Of a DNA stretch of 64,000 nucleotides, positions 53,301-62,505 are shown one piece after another. The notes beneath the pieces were generated by a model. It saw nothing but the letters and a program-made list of their open reading frames with translations. It searched no databases and had not been told where the DNA came from. Both the position numbers and the translations under genes were made by a program. Every line of letters begins with the position of its first letter. Within the stretch, counting starts at the first letter, position 1. Source of the stretch: CAWBOV01 sp963790525 (GTDB lineage Bacteria > Actinomycetota > Actinomycetes > Mycobacteriales > Jatrophihabitantaceae); the NCBI GenBank assembly GCA_963790525.1, contig CAWBOV010000006.1, forward strand, positions 682,001 through 746,000. The letters are read 5' to 3'.

Positions 53301-54249
53301 GGACAGGGCCGTCCTCGGACAGCTGAGCTCCGCATGCGACGACGGTCGCCTCGGTGGGCCCGTAGGTGTTCCAGACCTCCCGCTCCTCGTCGACCAGCCG
53401 CTCGGCGAGTTCCGGGGGGCACGCCTCCCCGCCGAAGATGAGCAGCCGCACGCTCTCCAGCGATTCGTAGGGCCACAGGGCCGCCAGGGTCGGCACCGTC
53501 GACACCACGGTGATGCCCTGCGTGGTCAGCCAGGGGCCGAGGTCCATCCCGCTACGCACCAGCGAGCGCGGCGCCGGAACCAGGCAGCCCCCGTTGCGCC
53601 AGGCCAGCCACATCTCCTCGCACGACGCGTCGAAGGCCACCGACAGGCCGGCGAGCACGCGGTCACCCGGACCGATGCGCTGGTGGCGCAGGAACATGCG
53701 CGCTTCGGCGTCGACGAAGGCCGCGGCGCTGCGGTGGCTGACGGCCACGCCCTTCGGCGTGCCCGTCGAGCCGGAGGTGAAGATGATCCAGGCGTCGTCG
53801 ATCGGCTCGGGGCGCGCCGCCGGCAGGGTGGCCGGCCCCGGTTCGTGGTCCGCGTCGAGCACGAGCCGCACACCGGCCTCGCCGAACACCAGCGCGGCAC
53901 GCTCCTCGGGATCGTCGGCATCGACGGGGACGTACGCCGCCCCGCAGGCCAGAACGGCGAGGATCGAGACGTACAGCCGGTGGGTCCCCGACGGCAGTCG
54001 GATCCCGACCCGGTCACCCCGGCCGACGCCCGCGGCGGCCAGCCGTCCGGCGAGCCCCCGGACCTCACTCAGCAGCTGGGTGTAGTCGAGCACCGAGGTG
54101 CCGTCGTCCAGCGCCGGGGCATGCGGGTACTTCGCCGCCGTGCTCTCGAGGATGTCCACCAGGGTCCGCGGTGCCGGAGCGTCGGCGACGCTGCCCAGCA
54201 CCCGCGAGAGATCGCGGGTCCGGTCGGCTGCGGCCACCTCGTCCGTCAC
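50371..54249 (-). CDS. pls: Membrane NRPS with A-PCP-(TM2-C)x3 architecture, epsilon-poly-lysine-synthetase-like
   Basis: A 1292-residue protein. An adenylation domain (about residues 30-500) has FTSGSTGTPKGVAVSH, FDASCEEMW, NTYGPTEATV, YRSGDLVRF and TSGKVDR; a carrier domain carries FFAHGGGSLSAAQL with the attachment Ser near 538. Then come six membrane helices in pairs (about 605-655, 830-903, 1076-1130), each pair followed by a soluble left-handed-beta-helix-like domain (about 717-805, 943-1023, 1176-1280). This matches Streptomyces Pls, which has 1319 residues and makes epsilon-poly-L-lysine with no condensation or thioesterase domain. The pocket residues read D-A-E-S-I-G-T-V-V-K. GTG 54249 follows a GGAAGGA stretch. 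Many relatives of unknown product exist, so the product is inference. Confidence 0.88.
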   Translation of the reverse strand: MTDEVAAADRTRDLSRVLGSVADAPAPRTLVDILESTAAKYPHAPALDDGTSVLDYTQLLSEVRGLAGRLAAAGVGRGDRVGIRLPSGTHRLYVSILAVLACGAAYVPVDADDPEERAALVFGEAGVRLVLDADHEPGPATLPAARPEPIDDAWIIFTSGSTGTPKGVAVSHRSAAAFVDAEARMFLRHQRIGPGDRVLAGLSVAFDASCEEMWLAWRNGGCLVPAPRSLVRSGMDLGPWLTTQGITVVSTVPTLAALWPYESLESVRLLIFGGEACPPELAERLVDEEREVWNTYGPTEATVVACGAQLSEDGPVRIGLPLAGWELAVVGPDQRPVAPGEIGELIIGGVGLARYLDPAKDAEKFAPMPSLGWERAYRSGDLVRFDPAGLLFVGRGDEQVKLGGRRIELGEVDAALQALPDVAGAAAAVRATKTGNQILVGYVVPAAGKELDQSAALRQLREVLPAALVPMLAVVGDLPTRTSGKVDRAALPWPLAGTETAAASHGLVDTEGWLADQWAAMLGATVGGADDDFFAHGGGSLSAAQLVSVLRTRFPQVTVANVYEHPRLGDLAEFLDLSAPAASVTSRVVRPTRRSTQALQVAATVLLSTVAGLRWLTILAIGNDLLRRSSPHDWAPAVSWWWVLVGVVLFVTPFGRMAIAVAGARLLLRGVHPGTYARGGSVHLRLWTAERLAEAVGAANLAGAPWIVYYARALGATIGRDADLHTLPPITGMLTMGRGSSVEPEVDLSGYWVDGDELHLGRIRIGAGASVGARSTLAPGARIGRNAEVEAGSWVSGIVEEGERWAGAPAYRMGAVGSAWPPARPPRGRGWLLAYALASVLFALLPVIAAVPGLLYLGWSVRNATSVGQAAARALLAVPPATIAWLVVYAVLTALLVRALGMGLRAGYHPVRSRVGWQAWATERLMDSARTLLFPLYASLFTPVWLRLLGADIGRGVEASTVLLLPRMTTVGDGAFLADDTMIASYELRGGWLRIEPAKVGKRAFLGNSGMAAPGRSVPKRGLIAVLSAAPERARKGSSWLGSPPVELRRSADAGDQSRTFAPPVRLKLARTAVEVCRILPLMLSAAIGVGVLLVLELLAGSVSVPVAGLLGGVVLLGAGFVAAVSTTLAKWLLVGRLRVVEHPLWSTFVWRNEVVDTFVEVVAAPWFARPASGTPVLNTWLRSLGARIGRGVWCETYWLPEADLVSLGDGVTVNRGCVLQTHLFHDRIMRMDTVDLAAGATMGPHGVILPAASIGAGATVGPASLVMRGDRVPPASRWIGNPISPWPGAGA

Positions 54250-54379
54250 GGCTTCGGATCCTTCCCCTCCTGCGAGCGGGGCTCATCCTCGCAGAGAGAG
54301 ATGACGGATCGGGGCCGCATCGCGACATCGGCTGCCGGGTCCCCGACCGTGCCGGGAACACCCGCATCGCCGCATCGGT

Positions 54380-54385
54380 TATCGT
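54380..54385 (+). promoter_or_regulatory. -10 box TATCGT for nadA
   Basis: TATCGT, 29 bp before ATG 54415, with GGAGG at 54403-54407. AAGT-N5-ACTT (54390-54402) between them is a possible regulator site but is too short to assign. Confidence 0.4.
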
Positions 54386-54414
54386 CTGTAAGTCAAAAAC
54401 TTGGAGGATGACGT

Positions 54415-55456
54415 ATGGCCACGAGCATCGACTCTCCCGCCCGACCCGGAGCTGCCGCTGACCGCGGCGCCGAGCACGCTGACGGGCACCGCCCTGGCGA
54501 CCTGGCGCAGCGAGGTGCGGCGCCTGGCCGCCGAGCGGGACGCGGTGATCCTGGCGCACAACTACCAGTCCCCCGAGATCCAGGATGTGGCCGACCACGT
54601 CGGTGACTCCCTCGCCCTCTCGCGGATCGCGGCGCAGAGCAGCGCCAGCACGATCGTCTTCGCGGGCGTGCACTTCATGGCCGAGACCGCCAAGATCCTG
54701 GCACCGGACCGGACGGTGCTCGTGCCCGACCGGCTGGCCGGGTGCTCACTGGCCGACTCCATCACCGCCGACCAGCTGCGGGCCTGGAAGGCCGAGCACC
54801 CGGGCGCCGTCGTCGTCTCCTACGTCAACACCAGCGCCGAGGTGAAGGCGGAGACGGACCTGTGCTGCACCTCGGCGAACGCCGTCGAGATCGTGGCATC
54901 GGTGCCGGCCGACCGCGAGGTGCTCTTCCTGCCGGACATGTTCCTGGGCGCCCACGTCAAACGGATGACCGGGCGGGACAACCTCCACATCTGGCTCGGC
55001 GAGTGCCACGTCCACGCCGGCATCAGCGGGCAGGACCTGCGCGAGCGGATCGAGGCCGAACCCGACGCCGAGGTCTACATCCATCCGGAGTGCGGCTGCG
55101 CGACGTCGGCGCTGTACATGTCGGGCACCGGCGAGATCCCGATGGGGCGCACGCAGATCCTGTCCACCGGCGGGATGCTCGACGCAGCCCGGACCACCCG
55201 GTCGGCGAAGGTGCTCGTGGCGACCGAGACCGGGATGCTCCATCAACTCCGCCAGGCCAACCCGTCGACGGTGTTCGAGCCGGTGAATCCGCGCGCGGTG
55301 TGCTCCTACATGAAGATGAACACGCCGGAGCGGCTGCTGCGCTGCCTGCGCGAGGGCCGCGACGAGATCGTGGTGCCACCGGAGATCGCCGCCCGCGCCC
55401 GCAGAGCGGTCGAGGCGATGATCGCGATCGGCACCCCCACGCTGCACGGCGAGTAA
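54415..55456 (+). CDS. nadA: Quinolinate synthase NadA, frame shifted near the N-terminus
   Basis: An Fe-S enzyme that joins iminoaspartate and dihydroxyacetone phosphate to quinolinate for NAD synthesis. The three cluster Cys are in DLCCTSAN, HPECGCATSA and NPRAVCSYMKMN, and ILAHNYQSPEIQDVAD is the substrate site. ATG 54415 stands 7 bp behind GGAGG, but its frame (MATSIDSPARP) leaves the main frame at about 54433-54445. One extra base there would explain it and give 346 residues. A TTG at 54401 would be in frame but lies inside the ribosome-binding site. Confidence 0.9.
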
Positions 55457-55485
55457 CCGGCGCCCAGACATTCAGGCGTCAGGCG

Positions 55486-56178
55486 TTACGCGTCCGGGGG
55501 CCGGAACGTGGCGAACGGGTCGGTGACAAGCACCTGCCGCCGGGCGAAGCGGAACAGGCGAGCCGGGCGCCCACCGGCGGGGCCCGAGCTCACCTGCGAT
55601 TCGGTCGCGACGATCGCGGCCCGGCGGCTGAGCACGCGCTGCAGGTTCGTCGCGGAGACCTCGTAGCCCAGCGCCGCCTCGTACACGGCGCGCAGCTCGG
55701 AGATCGTGAACTCGGCGGGCGCCAGGGCGAAGGCGATCGTCGTGTAGGACAGCTTGGCGCGGAGCCGGGCCCTGCCTGAGGCGACGATCGATCCGTGGTC
55801 GAAGGCCGTCGGCGGCAGCTCGTCGACCGCGTGCCAGGCGGTGTCCGGCGGCAGGACCGGTTCCTGCCCGACCGGGACCAGGCCCAGATAGGCCGTGGCG
55901 AGCTCGCGCCGGCGGGGGTCGCGCCGAGGGTCGCTGCGGGTCTCCAACTGCTCGAGATGGGCGAGCTCGTCGACGTCGACGTTCTCGGCGAGGTGGCGGG
56001 CCACGGACGCCCCCAGCAGCTCGTCGGGTGCCAGCGCTCCGCCCGGGAGCGCCCACCTGCCCGACTCCGGCTCCTGCGCACGCTGCCACAGCAGCACGTG
56101 CAGCCGTGAGCCCCGGACCTGGAACACCACGGCCAGCGCATCGTGGGGGTACCGCGGTGGGCCGCCGGCGGAACTCAA
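55486..56178 (-). CDS. nrtR: NrtR-type Nudix-related transcriptional regulator
   Basis: A 230-residue protein. The N-terminal half is a Nudix fold (ALAVVFQVRGSRLHVLLWQR, then GRWALPGGALAPDE) whose Nudix box is degenerate (AEN-D-ELAHLEQL lacks the REXXEE core), as in NrtR regulators that bind ADP-ribose without strong hydrolysis. The C-terminal half is a winged helix (FTISELRAVYEAALGYEV, then NLQRVLSRRAAIV). Adjacent nadA, converging, is the expected target type. TTG 56178 overlaps the upstream stop (TTGA); ATG 56220 is the alternative start. Confidence 0.8.
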   Translation of the reverse strand: MSSAGGPPRYPHDALAVVFQVRGSRLHVLLWQRAQEPESGRWALPGGALAPDELLGASVARHLAENVDVDELAHLEQLETRSDPRRDPRRRELATAYLGLVPVGQEPVLPPDTAWHAVDELPPTAFDHGSIVASGRARLRAKLSYTTIAFALAPAEFTISELRAVYEAALGYEVSATNLQRVLSRRAAIVATESQVSSGPAGGRPARLFRFARRQVLVTDPFATFRPPDA

Positions 56179-57132
56179 CTCTGCTCGGCGACGTGGACCG
56201 GGCCGTGGGCGTCCAGGCACTCCCCGTCCGACTGCGGCCGGTCGACGTGCTCGGCCTGCAGAGTCGCGTGGGTGATGCCGAACTCCGCGGCCAGCACCGC
56301 CCGCACCGCGCCGGCGACCTCATGGCAGCCCAGCCCGGCGTCGACCAGCACGTGCGCGGACATGGCCGCCGTCCCCGCCCCGAGGTCCCATACGTGCAGG
56401 TCGTGCAGTTGCGCCACCCCCGGCAGCGTGACGAGGCGGGCACCGACCACGCCCGGATCGACGCCGGCCGGAGCCGCCTCCAGGAACACCCGGCCCGACG
56501 CGCGCACCAGGGCCCAGCCCGTCCACACCATCAGCCCGGCCACCACGAGGGTCGCGACGGCGTCCGCGCGGGTCCAGCCGGTGACCAGGATGACGAGCGC
56601 CCGCGACGAACGTGGCGCCGAAGGCCCAGGCGTCGGTGACGAGGTGCGCGAGGGCGCCGCGCACGTTCAGTCCGGCCCGTGAGGCGCGCCCGGCGCACCA
56701 GGTCGCCAGGAGGTTCACCGCGATGCCGACCAGGGCGGTGATCAGGACCGGCAGGCCGGGGACGTCCGGTGGGTGGATCAGGTGACGGATCGCCTCGACG
56801 CAGAACCACGCCGCGAGGAGCAGCAACGTGATGCCGCTGGCCTGCCCGGAGAGCGCGTCGACCCGGGCGAAGCCGTAGGTGAACGCGCCGCGGGCCGGCC
56901 GCTCAGCCACCTTCGAGGCGATGACCGCGATCACCAGGGCCGCGGCGTCGGAGAGCATGTGCCCGGCGTCGGACACCAGCGCCAGGGACCCGATGATCCA
57001 GCCGACGGTGACCTCGACCAGGAGGAAGACGACCACGATGCCCGCCGCACCGAGCAGCCAGCGGCGGTCGGCCGGGCCACTGGCGGTGTGGGTGTGGGTG
57101 TGACCGGCGTGCCCTGCGTGGTCGTGTGACAT
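56175..57132 (-). pseudogene. Cation diffusion facilitator (CDF) efflux protein, frame broken near 56592-56608
   Basis: A His-rich start (HDHAGHAGHTHTH) is followed by four to five membrane helices with the zinc-site HMLSDAAALV (metal ligands His/Asp) and AHLVTDAWAF. After FGATFVAGA the frame is lost. The C-terminal helix (VVAGLMVWTGWALV) and cytoplasmic metallochaperone-like domain (LPGVAQLHDLHVWDL) continue in another frame to 56175. A one-base insertion or two-base deletion in the GCGGGCGC stretch explains it. The corrected protein of about 318 residues would export Zn or a similar metal using protons. Confidence 0.82.
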
Positions 57133-57135
57133 CGG

Positions 57136-58572
57136 CTACCAGCCGCTCGGCAGGGGGCGGCCCTCGTGGAACCCGGCGGCGGACTGCACCCCGACGACGG
57201 CCCGCTCGGCGAACTCGGCGAGCGTCCTGGCGCCGGCGTAGGTGCACGAGGAACGCACCCCCGCGGTGATCTCGTCGATCAGATCCTCGACGCCGGGGCG
57301 CAGCGGATCGATCATCATCCGGCTGGAGGAGATCCCCTCCTCGTACAGGGCCTTGCGCGCCCGGTCGAAGGCCGTGTCGGCGCTCGTGCGGTTGGCGACC
57401 GCTCGGGCCGACGCCATCCCGAAGCTCTCCTTGTACGCGCGCCCGTCGGAGTCGATGTGCACGTCGCCCGGCGACTCGTACGTCCCCGCGAACCAGGAAC
57501 CGATCATGACCGCGGACGCGCCCGCAGCGAGGGCCAGGGCGACGTCGCGCGGGTGCCGCACTCCCCCGTCCGCCCAGACGTGCGCGCCCATCTCGCGCGC
57601 AGCCTGCGCACACTCGAGCACCGCGGAGAACTGGGGGCGGCCGACACCGGTCATCATCCGGGTGGTGCACATGGCGCCGGGGCCCACGCCGACCTTGATG
57701 ATGTCCGCGCCCGCCTTGACCAGATCCACGACGCCCTCGGCGGACACGACGTTCCCGGCCACGACCGGCACCTGCGGATCCAGCGCCCGGACGGAGCCGA
57801 GCGCGTCGATCATCCGCTCCTGGTGCCCGTGCGCCGTGTCGACGACGAGGGTGTCGACGCCGGCGTCGAGCAGGGCCGCGGCGCGCGCGCCGACATCGCC
57901 GTTGACACCGACCGCGGCCGCGACCCGCAGGCGCCCGCCCGCGTCGAGGGCAGGTTGGTACACGGTGGAACGCAGCGCGGACGTGCGCGTCAGGGCGCCG
58001 ACGAGCAGGCCGGCGGAATCCACGACCGGGGCGAACCGGCGCCGCGCGCTGTCGAGCAGGTCGAACGCCGCGCGCGGGGACACCGTGTCGGGGAGGGTGA
58101 CGAGCTCGGCGGACATCACGTCACCGAGCTGGGCGAAACGGTCGACGCCCGTGCAGTCGGCCTCGGTGATCACGCCGACCGGGACTCCGTCCACCACGAC
58201 CACGAGTGCGCCGTGGGCGCGCTTGGGAATCAGCGCCAGCGCGTCGCCCACCGTCGCATGGATGCCGAGGGAGACGGGCGTGTCGAAGACCGGGTGGCGG
58301 TCCTTGATCCACGACACGACCCCGCGCACGACCTCGACCGGGATGTCCTGGGGCAGGACCGTCAGCCCTCCGCGGCGGGCCACCGTCTCGCTCATCCGGC
58401 GCCCGGCGACGGCCGTCATGTTGGCGACGACGAGCGGGATGGTGGTCCCGGTCCCGTCCTCGGTCGACAGGTCCACGTCGTAGCGCGATGCCACCGACGA
58501 TCGCCCGGGGACCATGAAGACGTCGTCGTAGGTCAGCTCGGTGGTCGGCGGGGTCGAGGAGAGGAATCGCAC
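57136..58572 (-). CDS. guaB1: GuaB1-family GMP reductase (IMPDH-related)
   Basis: A 478-residue TIM-barrel with an inserted CBS pair. It has LTYDDVFMVPGRSS at the start, two CBS-like segments (about 95-205), the loop GVGPGAMCTTRMMTG with the catalytic Cys near residue 301, and WADGGVRHPRDVALALAAGA. In mycobacteria GuaB1 is a GMP reductase that converts GMP to IMP for purine salvage. GTG 58572 gives the standard length. The CDF gene starts 3 bp after the stop, so they are probably co-transcribed. Confidence 0.9.
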   Translation of the reverse strand: MRFLSSTPPTTELTYDDVFMVPGRSSVASRYDVDLSTEDGTGTTIPLVVANMTAVAGRRMSETVARRGGLTVLPQDIPVEVVRGVVSWIKDRHPVFDTPVSLGIHATVGDALALIPKRAHGALVVVVDGVPVGVITEADCTGVDRFAQLGDVMSAELVTLPDTVSPRAAFDLLDSARRRFAPVVDSAGLLVGALTRTSALRSTVYQPALDAGGRLRVAAAVGVNGDVGARAAALLDAGVDTLVVDTAHGHQERMIDALGSVRALDPQVPVVAGNVVSAEGVVDLVKAGADIIKVGVGPGAMCTTRMMTGVGRPQFSAVLECAQAAREMGAHVWADGGVRHPRDVALALAAGASAVMIGSWFAGTYESPGDVHIDSDGRAYKESFGMASARAVANRTSADTAFDRARKALYEEGISSSRMMIDPLRPGVEDLIDEITAGVRSSCTYAGARTLAEFAERAVVGVQSAAGFHEGRPLPSGW

Positions 58573-58677
58573 GCCCCCATCATCCCAGGTTCGGCGGCGT
58601 TGGCGGCAGATCGCCCGATCGCGCGCCGGAGATGTCAGGATGGGCGCGACGAGGTCCCGCCGAGGAAATGAGAGCCC

Positions 58678-59736
58678 GTGGTCTCCCCACCTCCCGAGGG
58701 CCCCGGCGGTTACCCGCCCCAGTTCGGGCAGTACCCACCCCAGTACGGGCAGTACCCACCCCAGTACGGCGGCCAGTACCCGACTCAGTACGGCCAGTAC
58801 CCGCCCCAGTACGGGCAGTACGGCTACCCGGGGATGCCCTACCAACAGGCGCCGAAGCCCGGCAGCATCCCCCTGCGCCCGCTGAACCTGAGCGAGATCC
58901 TGGACGGCAGCTTCCGCACCATTCGCCGCAACCCCAGAACCACGCTCGGTTTCTCGGCGGTCATCGCGTTGCTGCAGGCGGTCATCGTCACCGTGTTCGA
59001 GCTTGCGATCTACCACTGGGCCGACGGCCGGACCGTCACCGATGCGAACGGCACGCAGACGGTCAGCACCGCCACGAGCGCCAACCTGATCGTCGCTGCG
59101 TTCAGCCTGCTCGTCGTGGGTTCGATCCTCGGTGCCGTCCTCACCGGGACGCTGACGCTCGTGGTGACCGAGGACGTGCTGGGCAACCCGGTGAGCCTGG
59201 CGGCGGTCTGGGCGCGGGTGCGCCCACGGCTCTGGCGGCTGGTCGTGCTGTCCGTGGTCGTGGGATTCGTCGAGATCCTCGGGTTGGCGTTGTTCGTGGC
59301 CCCGGGCGTCTGGCTGTGGGGCATCTGGGCGGTCGCCGTACCGGCGCTGATGGTGGAGCAGACCTCGATCCGCGGGGCGCTCGGGCGGTCGCGGACCCTC
59401 GTGCGCCGCTCGTTCTGGCGGGTCTGGGGCATCCGGGCACTCGGGATCCTGCTCGTGACCGCCATCTCCTCGATCATCACGATCCCCTTCACCATCCTCG
59501 CCGGCCTCATCAGCGGGGCCGCGCTGTTCGCAACGGGTGGGACCGGCCACCCGGCGCTGTACCTCGTGATCGCCGCCGTGGGCACGGTGGTGGCCACGAC
59601 GTTCACCGCTCCCGTCAAGGCCGGCATCGACGCGCTGCTCTACGTCGACCTGCGCATGCGCAGGGAAGGGCTCGACATCGTGCTGCAGCAGGAGGCAGCA
59701 CGCCGCCGACCCGGTAGCCAGGGGTGGACACCGTGA
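58678..59736 (+). CDS. Membrane protein with Tyr/Gln/Pro-repeat N-terminus (GDPD-membrane-domain-like)
   Basis: A 352-residue protein. The first 55 residues are a repeat of QYGQYPP units, followed by IPLRPLNLSEILDGSFRTIRRNP, the typical start of actinobacterial proteins related to the membrane domain of glycerophosphoryl-diester phosphodiesterase. About six hydrophobic segments follow; no catalytic domain is attached. GTG 58678 is preceded by GAGGAAA. Function unknown. It heads the DUF4129-DUF4350-MoxR-DUF58 operon and overlaps the next gene by 4 bp. Confidence 0.8.
   Translation: MVSPPPEGPGGYPPQFGQYPPQYGQYPPQYGGQYPTQYGQYPPQYGQYGYPGMPYQQAPKPGSIPLRPLNLSEILDGSFRTIRRNPRTTLGFSAVIALLQAVIVTVFELAIYHWADGRTVTDANGTQTVSTATSANLIVAAFSLLVVGSILGAVLTGTLTLVVTEDVLGNPVSLAAVWARVRPRLWRLVVLSVVVGFVEILGLALFVAPGVWLWGIWAVAVPALMVEQTSIRGALGRSRTLVRRSFWRVWGIRALGILLVTAISSIITIPFTILAGLISGAALFATGGTGHPALYLVIAAVGTVVATTFTAPVKAGIDALLYVDLRMRREGLDIVLQQEAARRRPGSQGWTP
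58720..58830. repeat. Tandem 21-bp repeats encoding QYGQYPP
   Basis: About five imperfect copies of a 21-bp unit (starting cagtacgggcagtaccc). They form the cytoplasmic N-terminus of the membrane protein above. Confidence 0.88.
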
Positions 59737-60362
59737 CGGCCGGTCAGATCGGCGGTCCCGCGGCCCAGCGGCTGGCGCGCGCCGAGCTCACGCGTGCGGA
59801 GTACCACCGTGACGACCCCGGCCTGATCAGCAGGACCGAGACCTGGGTCCTGCACCAGCTTGGCCGGCTCTTCGACGGAACGCCCGCGGGGTCCGCCACA
59901 TTGATCGTGGTCGTCCTCCTCGCTTCCGTCGCCGTGTTCGCCCTCGTGCGTGCCGGTCGCAGCTCGGCCGCTGTGCGGGCACAGGCGACCGCCGCCGACC
60001 CGCTGCGGCCCGAGCCGGCCCGCGACCACCGGCGCCGGGCGGAGGAGCTCGCAGCCGAGGGCAACTACCGGGAGGCGTTGCGGGAGTGGCTCCGCGCGAC
60101 GGTGCGGACCGTCGAGGAGCGCGGCATCCTCGATCCCGTCCCCGGACGCAGCGGTGGCGAGATCGCGCGCGCCGCGGGCGCGGCCCTGCCCACCGCGGCC
60201 GCGGAGCTCGGCGCGGCCGTCGACGCCTTCGGTGAGATCTGGTTCGGCGACCGTCCCGCGTCCGCGGCCGACGAGCAGCTCGGGCGGAGGGCGGACGCGG
60301 CGGTCCGCAGCGCCCGCCCGGTCCTCGTGCCCGACACCGAGCGATATGCCGTCCCGCGATGA
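59733..60362 (+). CDS. DUF4129 membrane protein
   Basis: A 209-residue protein with a single membrane helix (about residues 48-70) and a C-terminal cytoplasmic DUF4129 helix bundle (YREALREWLRATVRTVEERG). GTG 59733 overlaps the stop of the preceding gene (GTGA); GTG 59724 is possible. DUF4129 proteins are often joined to transglutaminase or MoxR/DUF58 systems in actinobacteria. Its stop overlaps the DUF4350 start (ATGA). The role is unknown, probably as part of a membrane complex with its operon partners. Confidence 0.85.
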   Translation: MTAGQIGGPAAQRLARAELTRAEYHRDDPGLISRTETWVLHQLGRLFDGTPAGSATLIVVVLLASVAVFALVRAGRSSAAVRAQATAADPLRPEPARDHRRRAEELAAEGNYREALREWLRATVRTVEERGILDPVPGRSGGEIARAAGAALPTAAAELGAAVDAFGEIWFGDRPASAADEQLGRRADAAVRSARPVLVPDTERYAVPR

Positions 60363-61539
60363 CGCCACCAGCGGCCACCGATGAGCGGGCGACGGGCGGG
60401 GCGGCGGCAGGTCCCGTGTTCGCACCGCTCTGGTCGCGACTGCGGTTCTGGGCCGTCATCGGCGCGCTCGCCGTCCTGACCGCCGGGATCCTCGCCCTCG
60501 GTTCGCCCGCGCCGGGCCGTCCGTTGGACCCCGACTCCGCCCGGCGCGACGGCAGCCTCGCGGTGACCAGGCTGCTCGCCGCCCGGGGCACGGCCGTGCA
60601 CCGGACGACGTCCCTGGCCGCTGTCCCGGCCGGACGGACGGTGCTGGTCGCCTTTCCGGACAGCTACAGCTCCAGCCAGCTCACCGCGCTCGCCGCCGGG
60701 CGCACGGTGGTGGCCGTGCAGCCCGCAGCTGAGGCACTCGCCGCGCTGACCGGCGATCTCGCGACGGCGGGAGCAGTGGACAGCGGCGGCCGCGTCGATC
60801 CCCGCTGTTCTCTCGCGAACGCCCAGGCGGCCGGCGCGGTGAGCTTCGACGGCGCGGTCGACACCTACGCGGCCACCAGCCCGGGCGCGGTCACCTGTTA
60901 CGGCGGCCGGGTGGCAGCGGTCCCGGGCGTGGTCGTCCTCGGTGCGGCTGCGCTCCTGGAGAACTCCGCACTCGCGAACACCGGCGTCGCGGCGCTGGCG
61001 CTGAACACACTGTCCGACGGCGGGACGCAGACAGGGCTCTGGTGGCTCCTGCCCGGCGTCGACGCCCGCGGCGGCGGCACCCCCTCGGTGTGGTCGGTGC
61101 TGCCCGGCTGGGCCGGTCCCGCAACCGCCTGGCTGGCTCTCGTCGGCGTGCTCGCCGCTCTGTGGCGCGGCCGCCGGCTCGGGCCGGTCGTGCGGGAACC
61201 GCTACCCGTCGTGGTGCGCGCCGCCGAGATCGTGGAGGGGCACGGTCGTCTCTACCGCCGGGCCGGCGCGCGGGACAGGGCAGCCGCGGCGCTGCGGCAC
61301 GGCACGAGTGCCCGGCTGGCACGCCGGTTCGGGGTCCCGTCCGGCGCCGCACCCGACGCGCTGGCGCGCGCGGTCGAGCCGCACGCGGACGCCGCCCGCG
61401 CCCAGCAGCTCACCGCCCTGCTCGGCGGAGGATCACCCACCGACGACCGCGGGCTGGTCGCCCTCGCCGTCGCCCTCGAGGGGCTCGAGGGCGGGGCCGG
61501 GCGCAGCGAAGCCGGCACCGACCGGCAGGATGACGCTCC

Positions 61540-61543
<4 letters not shown>
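60359..61543 (+). CDS. DUF4350 membrane protein
   Basis: A 394-residue protein. A membrane helix near residues 30-50 is followed by an extracellular DUF4350 region (GRPLDPDSARRDGSLAVTRL, the ThuA/GATase-like N-terminal fold), a second helix near 255-275 and a cytoplasmic tail. The two Cys residues (DPRCSLANAQ and VTCYGG) in the extracellular part may pair. DUF4350 genes accompany MoxR and DUF58 genes. ATG 60359 overlaps the upstream stop, and its stop overlaps moxR. Confidence 0.85.
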
Positions 61544-62502
<959 letters not shown>

Positions 62503-62505
62503 GCC

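Noticed and set aside
54401..54415. TTG 54401 as the true nadA start
   Set aside because: The TTG lies directly on the GGAGG Shine-Dalgarno that serves ATG 54415. A one-base indel near 54440 is the better explanation.
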